Assembly: GCF_000264905.1 (NCBI RefSeq)
Contig: NW_006763145.1
Span: 712,029-776,028, forward strand
Source: Stereum hirsutum FP-91666 SS1
Taxonomy: Eukaryota > Basidiomycota > Agaricomycetes > Russulales > Stereaceae
DNA: 64,000 nucleotides
Direction of reading: 5' to 3'
Shown piece by piece: positions 33,295-42,926 of the stretch. A program made the position numbers and the translations under genes. Under the pieces are notes generated by a model, which saw nothing but the letters and a program-made list of their open reading frames with translations, did no database searches and was not told where the DNA came from. Within the stretch, counting starts at the first letter, position 1, and every line of letters starts with the position of its first letter.

Positions 33295-34278
33295 ACGACG
33301 TCATTCTTTTGACCGCGACACAACATCATTTTCCTAACTTATTTCCGCACGGTATCTCTACTACTTATCTATCGTTATTTATTGGGAGAGCCTCGACGGC
33401 TCGTTTGGATGTATGTACACTGCACTACGGTTCTCACCGTGACTGTGTTCATTTGTACCGTATCCTGATCGCATACGATCCCTTGAATTATTCTGCCTTC
33501 ATGCGACAACTCCGAGTGTGAATATATGGGTCCGGACTTGCTTGAGAATCCTGAGTCGGTGATCACTGCCGACCAATTGCTGTATATCAGGCCAGTGATG
33601 TGGCATGTACTCTGCGACTACTTAGTACTGGTTATTTGGCCTCCAAAATAAGCCTCTTACTGCCACTGGGCCCCACGATACTACCCTTTTATCATCTTGT
33701 GGCGTTCAGCCAACTGGTATACTCGCTCGAAGATGCCCTTCTCCTGAACAGCCTCCGTCAGACCATGGAAAGTCGCTTCAAGGACTGAATTTTGTACGTA
33801 AAAGTCAGCTGGGCCACGAGTCGGCGCCTATCGAACAGTGTTCGACGCAAGTTGCCAAGTTCGACGTTCTTGAAATTCAACGTCGATATCGTTTGCGACA
33901 GGAAGTTACATCTGCGCGGTCACTAGACTTCCGAGACGTGCACATTTCGTTTGCGGCAGCTTCCGGATACATAAATAAGGCTCGAGAACGGTCACGGCTA
34001 CTTTGCGGCTACTGTATCGATACCGTTGCGCTGGACAAAGTGTTGTTGGCTCATCAAGGTATGTCCTGCTAGTCATGAAAATTTGTACTCGTAACTGATT
34101 GTACTGACTTTATCATCCATCACAGAGGTAGCCCCAGCTGAGAACAGAGAACTTGAACACTGTGCCCGTGTTGGAATCAAGAGGTATGGATTCCTGCACC
34201 CTTGTATGTCCTGCTGTATCAATTCAAACTGTGGGTTACTATCCAGGATCGCCATATAAAGCACCTGACTCATCGCCG
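33295..34278. other. Leader/promoter of F-box gene F
   Basis: No independent gene. There is a TATA-like ATAAATAA near 33971. Two potential leader introns carry the same GTATGTCCTGCT start at about 34060 and 34204. A GTATGG donor at 34184 with CTATCCAG near 34240 would place the ATG at 34186 inside an intron, which is why the later ATG at 34279 is preferred. Confidence 0.4.
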
Positions 34279-35787
34279 ATGCCAGTACAATCATCAATCC
34301 AGTCCGTGCCTCCCGAAGTGCTGGCTAGAATTTTTGTTTTCTGTGCACCCGCTACGTCACGGTCTCATCCACGAGAAGGAGGCCGACTTCGTTGTGTTTC
34401 GGACATCAAACAAACGCCCTGGACCTTTGGATACGTTTGTAGTCGGTGGCGGACCATCTCACTCTCCGCTACCGAGCTCTGGACACACATATATGTCGAT
34501 ATCAGCACCTTGGTCCAAAAGGGTGAAGAAAGCGCAAAATCGTTACTCGAGACATATTTGTCTCGTTCGGGGTCCCGCCTACTCTCTGTCCACATCACAT
34601 TTGACGAAGAAACGCCGAGAACAATCGAATCCGCGCTCACCATCCTACTCTCGTCATCCGTGCGATGGCGACGCCTGTCCATTCTTCTCCCGGAGAGTGC
34701 TCTTCATTTTTTCCATTCGATCACCCACAACTTCCCGAACTTACAGCAGTTCGACCTCCAGCTACTTGACGATATGGAAGAGAACGAAATCACAGCCGAA
34801 GAGTTTGGCTCTTTTCTTGATAACGCACCTCAGTTGCAGACCGTGTCTATCGGAGATGGCTTCAACGATTATCTCCCCCTCTTCGTTCAAATGCCAATAC
34901 TCCCATGGTCGCAGCTCCTCGACTTCGAGATATACGAGAATGCCGACCCTTTCAACTCTGCTCGTTACATTTTGGAGGCATGCCCTCAAGTTCAGCACAT
35001 GCATTTGCCTACAGGATCAAGCTACGAATGTGCAGGGGCTCCGGTTGTTCATCGTCATCTTCGATCATTATCCCTAAAATGCCGCGCCGGTCAGATATTA
35101 CCACCCGACCTCTTCGACCTGTTGGACCTCCTCACTTTACCAGCTCTGGAGGTCCTGACTCTGGAGTCCAACGGGTTTGGCTCCGACCTCAATTTCGACA
35201 ACACAGAACATCCTTCCGCTCTCGAGTCCCTTATCACGCGCTCCTCTTGCCTACGTCTTCGGTTGCGCGTCGAGTCCGCGTTCATCTCTGACGTTACATC
35301 CTTCCTATTGTTTCTTGAAATGACCCCGTCTCTTCAATCTCTCGAGTTTCGCCCCTCCACGCCGTATACGATGGCATCACATCCCGACGGTTTCATTATC
35401 GACGACTTCGTTGACCGTATGCGCTACATACCACAAGCCGATCAATTGTGTTTACTGCCAAATCTGAGGACGTTGTTGCTCGAGGACGCTCACTACTTTG
35501 AAGACGACGACGCTTTCGCGAGTATGGTAGAGTCGCGTTGGAGACTACCCGGGCAGGGCCATAGCCAGGCCGTTGTTCGCATAGAGGAGGTATCATTGGT
35601 CTTGGATCGGGAGATGGATGCTGCAGCGTTGAAGAGGCTGAAGGAGATGAGAGAGGAGGGACTGGATGTGCGGGTTTGGACAAGGATGTCTATGGATGCC
35701 AAGGTTCGCACAGGGGATGAGGAATATTTGATCTATACACCCGGTCTTCCTTCTCTGGATCTCGTGCCAGTTTTACCTTCCGCTTGA
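34279..35787 (+). CDS. F-box protein with leucine-rich-like repeats (F)
   Basis: Single long exon giving 502 aa from the ATG at 34279. Starting at 34186 instead would add 31 residues. F-box: SVPPEVLARIFVFCAP, then FGYVCSRWRTISLSATELWTHI. Leu-rich repeats follow (LRSLSLKCRAG, LPALEVLTLESNGFG, LPNLRTLLLEDAHYF). It has the same architecture and many matching segments as the protein at 29584, so the two are local paralogues separated by one unrelated gene. Presumed SCF substrate adaptor; target unknown. Confidence 0.83.
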   Translation: MPVQSSIQSVPPEVLARIFVFCAPATSRSHPREGGRLRCVSDIKQTPWTFGYVCSRWRTISLSATELWTHIYVDISTLVQKGEESAKSLLETYLSRSGSRLLSVHITFDEETPRTIESALTILLSSSVRWRRLSILLPESALHFFHSITHNFPNLQQFDLQLLDDMEENEITAEEFGSFLDNAPQLQTVSIGDGFNDYLPLFVQMPILPWSQLLDFEIYENADPFNSARYILEACPQVQHMHLPTGSSYECAGAPVVHRHLRSLSLKCRAGQILPPDLFDLLDLLTLPALEVLTLESNGFGSDLNFDNTEHPSALESLITRSSCLRLRLRVESAFISDVTSFLLFLEMTPSLQSLEFRPSTPYTMASHPDGFIIDDFVDRMRYIPQADQLCLLPNLRTLLLEDAHYFEDDDAFASMVESRWRLPGQGHSQAVVRIEEVSLVLDREMDAAALKRLKEMREEGLDVRVWTRMSMDAKVRTGDEEYLIYTPGLPSLDLVPVLPSA

Positions 35788-36347
35788 CTAATCAACGGGC
35801 CTGGCTCTCTTGCTACATTTACAAGCTGTCATATACGTTGCCTCGAGATATGTTGCCCTTCTACGAGCAGTGTTTTTATACTATAAAAGTTGGGCACCGT
35901 CGTACACTGGCGTAGATCCGAGCAATATCACCACCATCAAGACTAGGTATGCGATTGACGCTATGCACCCACCACTGGGTGCGATTCTCTGAATCTTTCG
36001 CAGTAGTCGAGTGCACAGAGGAGACCAAAGGCCAAGTCAATCACATTACGACGGAAAATAACGATACAGCTGAGTTATAACACACGAGAAGAGCCCCTCG
36101 CTAGGGAATGAAGATATGTAAGCGAAAGTAGAAGGTAGCGAACTAGCAAAAGTATCAGGCTATAAAACGAGCGAGAGTATGTAAGGAAAGAAGGCAGGTA
36201 TATATATGCAGGTGGGGTGTTCAAAGCAATGTCAGTATGCTACAGTACCAGTGGTCATAACGTCGACGTCAATGATGATGTCTATTACAATCCGAATCCA
36301 TGTCCGTATCTGTGTTCGTGGCCGCGCAGCCGCTAATTGTTCATCTA
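35788..36347. other. Convergent intergenic region
   Basis: Lies between the 3' ends of F-box gene F (+) and the cysteine-rich membrane protein (-). A/T-rich in places (36060-36220). No supportable gene. Confidence 0.4.
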
Positions 36348-39279
36348 TCATCGTCTGAAAGGATTCTTCGATGCAGAAGCTCCGGTATTCGTTGGCTCCA
36401 ACCAATATGCCCCTCTCTCACCCTCAGGAGTCCTCACCCGCCTGACATACTCCTGCGCCTCCGTCGCCTGCGGCGGGGGCGCAAGCGATTCAGGTGAACG
36501 TCTCCTCGAGGACTTCGTATCTTGCGTTGTCCAGGAAAACCTCGAGCCCATGTTAGGCAAAGGAGGGGCTGCGGTCAACCCCGTCCCCATCTCCTTCACG
36601 GGCTGTCTCGGATCCGGCGTCTTCCTGGGCATCCCCGTCACCTGAGAATAGATCGACTCAGATCGACTTGGTGACATGCGATTGTCGTCCTGGTAGGCTC
36701 GAGAACCAGGTGGGTAGTACGACGAAGGACGAGAGTGAGAGGAGGAGGATCGGAGGTCGTGGTCGTCTTGGTCTTTGAAGTCGTAGTATGATGGCAACGA
36801 AGACGGACCGCCCAACTTCTTCATCTCCCTGAGGTGCCTCTCCTGCTCTACGTTCCTCATCTTCATGAGCTGCATCTCCTCCTCCTCGACAGGGTTCATC
36901 ATCCTCGTAGGCGCATGCCCGAACAACCTCTCTCCGAACCTCATCAGCCTAAACTTCCAAGTACCTTTCTTGTCGATATTTTTAGCAGCAGCGAACGCAG
37001 CTGTCTGCTGCGCGCGTTTCTTGCGCATACGACGACGCCAGAGCGTGAGTATCACGACGAAGATGAAGGCACAGCCGAGGGCCATGAGGAGGATCTCCCA
37101 CCATTGAAGTGGTCGGGATGTCGTCGTTGATTGAGCGGGTGTGGGGTCCGTGAGACCGGTGATGGTGGGAAGAGCAGAGGCAGAAGACGTTCCGGAGGCT
37201 TGTGGGACGGTGACGAGGTCAGAAAGACAAACGCCGAGACCAGATATGGTGGCGTTGCAGTTCGCGGTCGTGCATGTTCCGCCTTGGAGGACTTGGGAGG
37301 AGCTCGAGCAGGCGAGGCAGTTACTGGGACCGGAGCCGGAACAGCTCGAACAGCTCGAGTCGCAAGACTGGCAGGACGATGAAGTGGTGTCGAAGAACTG
37401 GGATTTTGAACATGTCGGGAGACAACGACCGTTGGTGAGGACGGGTCGGTCGGACGGGCAAGATGAGCACTGATTGAAGGAGTTTCCGGAGCAGGTGGCG
37501 CAGTCGGGGTGGCACGCTACGCAGGAGCCGGAAGAGCTGAACGAATTGGATGGGCAGGATGTTACGCAGCTACCAGATGAGGCAAGCTTGTTGTCCGCGC
37601 AGGTGAGACAAAAGTCGGCCGAGCCAGCACATGTGCCACAGGAGGAGGAACAGGCTAGAAGAGCGTCAGCAAAGAAGTCCAGTGGGTGCGACCTGAACAC
37701 CCACCTGTGCAGGTAACATTGTCCTTGGGATCTATGAAGGTGCCGCTTGGGCAACTTTCGACGCATTGACCAGACGAGAGGAAGTAACCAGCGACGCAAC
37801 CGGTGCATTGTGCCTGGTCGATGGTAGAGGCGACTGAGAAGCTCGATATCCCACAGGATGTACATTTAGCCGGACAACCTACGACCAAAATGAGTCAAGA
37901 GGCCAATGTGAGCAAAACGAAGGACGTACTGTCGCACACATGCTTATTGTTGTTTCCAATCATGGCCGTACCAGAGCAGACGCCGTTACTGTCCACAGTC
38001 ACGCACGTCCCATTGAGCGAGTACTGACTGTTGGCGCAGATGATACAGTCGTTGGAGGTCCCGCCAGTGCACGTCTCACAGCTCGCCGAACACGTTGCAC
38101 ATGCCGTCCCATTACTGAAGCTCCCATCTGGACAAACCGTCCCCGATGACGTCGTCTGCTCTGGTGCGTCGCACTTCGTACGGTCCGTCGAATCCTGCGT
38201 GAATCCCGACTTGCACGTAATACAAATCCCACTACTATCCTCGCAGTCCGTACATCCCAGCTGACATGCAGAGCAGTCGCCATTCGAGTCCAGGAAGAAT
38301 CCAGTCGCACACTTCGCGCATGCCGTCCCGTTGTCTGCCGTCGTCCAGCCAGCGTTACACGTGCATTGACCATTCGATCCACATTGACCGTTAAGGCAAT
38401 TACAGCTTGACGGTGGATCGCTCACGGATGGAACAAGACAGACACCGGAGCCTGAAATTCCTTCGTCGCAGGTCTCGCAGTTTGAGGGACATGCTTGACA
38501 GTCTGACCCAAAGAACCCTGAGGCGCAAGATTCGCACGACGACCCGGTGAACCCGGTGGGGCAGGTGCATTGTCCAGACGAGGAACATATACCGTTGCCA
38601 GAACACGCGGGTGAACAGGAGTTGGATTGGATATCGAGCAGGGATAGAGTGGAGGCGCCTGGGAGTTGACTAACGTCGGGGATGGAGTCCCAGAGGATGA
38701 GACGGCTCGTCGACGAGCCGGAGGTGACCGCGACCCAAACGTCTGACGATAGGGCTATCGAACCAGCGGACAGAGAAGTTCCCGTGGAAGAGTTTGAGGC
38801 AGGAGTGTTAGGCAATGCAGCGAACTGTGCCTGGCCAGAGTAGAAGGAGTTGGGGTAGGCGGCGATACCTGGCTCGAGAGCGACGTTTAGGGGAAGTGTG
38901 ACGGACGAAGTGTTGAACCCTGCCGATGCAGATATTGAGGTGGAGGACGAGGAAAGGAGCTCGTGGATGAGTGCGGGATTTGTCGTAGAGGTGTACTCTC
39001 CGGGGAGCAGAAGAATGGACGTTGCAACATCCGGAGATGACAGAGTAGTGCCGACTGTACGCATTGTGAGCATCTTTACATTGTACACTGTCAGAGGAAC
39101 GCACGGGTGATATTAGAAAAGCCCTCCAGGCATTGGCCAGCGACACAGACAACCGAGGTATTGGATTCTGCAACTAAGGATATCTGTTAGACCTAAGAGA
39201 ATAATCATAATAGCAGACTCTACTCACCGACAAACGAGCCGAACTGTAGAAGAAACAAAAAAGCAAGAGTCCTAAGCAT
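36348..39279 (-). CDS. Cysteine-rich (EGF/furin-like) single-pass membrane protein
   Basis: Five exons (39279-39228, 39173-39105, 39054-37930, 37878-37705, 37654-36348) total 2727 nt, giving 908 aa. A signal peptide begins MLRTLAFLFLLQFGSFV. A 140-residue Ser/Thr-rich ectodomain is followed by many CxxC-type repeats like EGF/laminin and furin-like modules (SCSPACSGNGICSSSGQCTC, CPSNCETCDEG, CDSSCSSCSGSGPSNCLAC). One transmembrane helix (WEILLMALGCAFIFVVILTL, near residue 640) precedes a basic stop-transfer stretch (WRRRMRKKR). The cytoplasmic tail of about 240 residues is hydrophilic with Pro/Ser-rich parts. It looks like a surface sensor or adhesion protein; no ligand can be named. An apparent stop after exon 2 is removed by a 50-nt intron (39104-39055) that restores SNITLGTTLSSP. 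Confidence 0.85.
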
Positions 39280-39973
39280 GTTAGGGAGAAAACAGAAGAT
39301 GGAGGAGGGAATAGAGAGGTGCGACCAGCGCGGTCGTGGAGGTTGAAGAGCAGGAGGGAGTAATCTCGCTGGCGTTCGTCATATTTTCGCGTCGCGAGGC
39401 AAATACAAAGCGTGGTCGGATGTGGAACAAAAGCACGGAAGGAAAACAATAAGCGAGTGCACGTGATGGCGACCGATGTTTGTGCCTTGTTTGTCCACCA
39501 TTCTCCCGAAAAATGAAATATTGAGTGTTCGTCCATTCTGAGAAGATGACTTTGGAGATGATGCTGTTTAGAAAACCGCAAGAAAGAAGGATATCATACG
39601 ATGGAACTTGAAACTCGATGGGGGCGGGTGCATTTTCGTTGAGAGTCTGGAAACCGATTCATAGGACATTGGTAAAGTTACCAATAGTCCTTGAACGCTG
39701 ATCAGGATTTGTATTGTCACTAGGGATTTCGGGCTCTCCAAGGTAAGTCAAGAGCTTGCTGGTATTGCTGGTGACCGTATGTATCAGAAGGAGGTCGCTG
39801 TGATCCCGCGATCTTCTATTGTTCTTCAAAAGGAAAACGTTACGTAATGGGCGAGCGTGGCAATGTTGCGTATGCTAACGTCTAACTTTGTGCTCCTGCT
39901 TCTCAGCTCCTTGCCACCCTGCTCATCGAGTCATACTATTCTCTTGTTTTGACTGGGAACTGTGGTCAAAGTA
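39280..39973. promoter_or_regulatory. Divergent promoter between membrane protein and F-box gene C
   Basis: About 690 bases between two outward-facing starts. The reverse frame at 39174-39581 is not supported by splice logic. I see no clear TATA element. Confidence 0.4.
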
Positions 39974-42647
39974 ATGGCGGATTCTGGCAACGAATCACTC
40001 ACCCTAGAGTCTCTGGAATGCGAGCCTGAGCCCGATACGGTCGCAGCCGACATTGCAAGCGCCGACCCTTTCACCCCAATCACATCCTTGGGATCCACAA
40101 AAAGTACGAGACCGTAGTGGTCGTATGCATGCTACTGCACCCTACTGAGCGTCGTGCTAAGACCATTCCTTCACAGGCTCAACGAAGGCGCCGCCTGCCA
40201 AACGAGCAAGGACAACCGCTTCTGGTTCGAAGGTCAAGAATGCTCAGAAGAAAACCACTGGGCTTTCAAAAAAGAAGAAAGGCCGTCTAAATATCCTCCC
40301 TACCCTACCTTTGGATCTTCTCTTTGAGGTCCATTATTTCTTGCGATACCACGCTTTAAGATTCATCTCTCGCTGACACGCACTCTCAGATATTTGGCCA
40401 TCTCACTCCTGCTGATCTGGTGCTCCTATCCCGTGTCTCAAAGTCCTTCTACAAAGTCCTTTCCAGCAGAAGTTCACTTTCTCTCTGGAAGAGAACCTGG
40501 CGTTATGTTCCTGGTGGCCCGCCACCTCCGCGCCCTGAGGGCTGGTCAGAACTGGCCTACGCCAGGCTTCTCCTCGGAGGGAATTTCTGCCACGTATGTC
40601 ATTTTCTGTGCTTTGGTAGGATCGTGATTCATTCCTTTTGCTTCTAGGTATGTGGTGGTCGGAGCACCAATGAAATTGACTTCGTGCATCTGCGCAGAGC
40701 ATGTCATTCCTGTCTTCGCAAGACGTAAGTATCTGCCGACCTCACACAATCATTCCTCACCTCTGATCTATCCAATATAGCCTGGTCGCCGTCAATAAAA
40801 TCAAGGACATCGCACCATCTTTAGAGCTAAATTGGCTTTCCTGCCTGCCCAGTGCTTGCGGTACGTCTTCTCGACCGTTATTCATCGATAGAAGATTGAC
40901 TAACGATCCGCGGATCAGTAAACCCGAGAGATCGCAAAGGGAGGTCGTATCAAGGACGTTTCCTGCGCGAGGATGACGTCTTGAGTCTCCAAGCCCAGAT
41001 AAAAGACGTGCTTGCAGTAGCTGGGCCGCAAGAACGACGAGAGCAACTGATGTCCATCTTGGAAGATAGGAATATCATTTCGGCGGCATTGCGAAGGGTA
41101 AGTGCTTCTAAGTATAGGCTATGCGATTGGCTTCTTCAGTTAAATTCTTTCTAGGCCGCACCAATCTACGAGCAATGGTTAAAGGACCACAAAATGGCCT
41201 GGGAAAAAGAACGAGAGGACCGGGCCAACTTGCGCCGCAAAGAGTGGGTATTCGTAATTCACATTGTCTGGAACCCACAAAACTAAGAATAACGGTTTTA
41301 CTATTAGGTTTGAGCAACGATGCATAAAGCTGGGGTATACTGCGCAAGACATACCCAGATACTACGACACTACATACAAGAATCAATTGTTGTCTGATAG
41401 AGGCATGTGTCTCTAATTCTGGCTTTCTTCGCTTCTTGTTGAAGGATTCTATCAACAGGTTTTGATGACATCTTCAATCGGTCACTCAAAGGTAGACTGG
41501 AAGGCGCCAAATCTTCTAGACTTAAAAGAGAGCGTGCCGAGCGCGAGGCCCCTCGTCTTTCAATCGTTTACGCTTTGTACGCGGAGTATTGGCTACAGCT
41601 GCAGATCCCTCCACGTAACCTGGAAATGTGCCCCAAAGAATATGAGTTTGTTCAGTTCACACAAATTGCGCCTTTAATTTCCGAAGACCTAGCACCGGAC
41701 GACGAGTTCAGGCGTCGAGTGAGAGATGCTATTACGGAGTCACGGGAGGAAATCGAAGCTTGGGTAGTGCGTCTCAAGACCATCGCTCTCTCTTCACTTC
41801 ATCCCGTCCCCTCTCCATGCGATACATTCCACCTACCAAGGGAGCTCGAGCTCGCCAAGAATGTCTTCAGTAAACAACTCTCCTTTGGTCACAAACGTTC
41901 CTACTACGGTATCGAGGTCTTTTCCGCTCGTTGGTCCTGTTCCCACGCTCTGGACCTGGAGCGTCTCGAGGTCCCGACTTTTGACCTGCAAGCCCAGGCT
42001 GTGATTCTCAAGATCCTTGCCGAGCTCGGTTTGGATCCAAACACCACAACGACGACGGATCTCAATCGACTTGACACAATGTTCATTTGTCTCGACTGCC
42101 CATGTACCGTGGGGGTTCAGAATGGTGGCCACACGCCCAGACGGAGGGTTAGATACTGGTGGTCTCACGTGAGTCTTTGCCTGCACATTTCTTGTCTTCG
42201 CATACACTGTTGATTTATCTCATATGAAACTTGCAGTTGGATCACCTTTTAGAGATGGAGTCTAACTGTCGTAGTTGGGGATCTTCTGGCTCCTGGAGGA
42301 TCCTCTCAGTCGAAGAGCGTTCAAATTTCATCAACAGGGGCTCGAACCCGATGACAGACGACCCTTACTGGGGCTGCTCGCACTGCACTATCCACTATTC
42401 AGATGTCCGGAGTTCGTTGGGTGCTAGGCCATGGATGAAATATGAGCCAGTCGTTGCGCATGTTCGAGATAAGTGAGTGCCCTTCCGCCTGACTTTGTGG
42501 TTGTATACGCAAACACGGTATAACTGACGTTCTGCTCTGGTGTCCAGACACGGTGTGAAGGATCCTTTGCCGGATGTCGATCTGTACTATGATCCGCGTG
42601 AGCGTTTCTGTGCTGCTTCGGAGTTATGCCTCGAGATACTGGTATGA
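39974..42647 (+). CDS. F-box protein C (closest to A; one GC-AG intron)
   Basis: Eleven exons (39974-40103, 40177-40328, 40390-40593, 40648-40724, 40781-40860, 40919-41097, 41155-41243, 41308-41402, 41459-42168, 42237-42472, 42548-42647) total 2052 nt, giving 683 aa. Intron positions and phases equal those of gene A, and the 152, 77, 179, 89 and 100-nt exons are the same length. The F-box is split by an intron as in A (LNILPTLPLDLLFE then IFGHLTPADLVLLSRVSKSF). A Pro-rich PPPPRPEGWSE segment is shared with A. C-terminal ligand-like pattern: CLDC ... SHLDH ... CSHCTIH ... KHG. The intron after 41402 starts with GC (GCATGT), required to keep phase. Presumed SCF adaptor with unknown target. Confidence 0.85.
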
Positions 42648-42926
42648 TCTGCCACTATATTCTATCCTCAACCTTCAGGTTCCTTTGGCTTGTGCTGTGT
42701 CACTCTTGTACTACAAAATTATCTATGTTTGAGCTGCTGATTGGTGGCGCCTGTTACCATATGCGTGAGAATTGTGGCGCAGATGTCACGAGTGCGTGTC
42801 ATCCAAACTCCGGCAGACTCCGATTCGGAGTACTTTGTTCCCCTTTTTAGTTCCGTCTCCCGTTCGGTTCGCTCTTTGTCCTGCTTTCCCTCTTACACTT
42901 CCCACTACATTCCCTATCATCGAAGG

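Noticed and set aside
39055..39104. Premature stop after exon 2 of the Cys-rich membrane protein, or a 17-nt intron
   Set aside because: Seventeen nt is too short for an intron. A 50-nt intron to the CAG at 39055-39057 removes the stop and restores the family sequence.
40141..40328. Apparent 1-nt frameshift in exon 2 of F-box gene C
   Set aside because: A recount showed the exon starts at 40177 and matches the paralogue in frame; it was a counting error, not a mutation.
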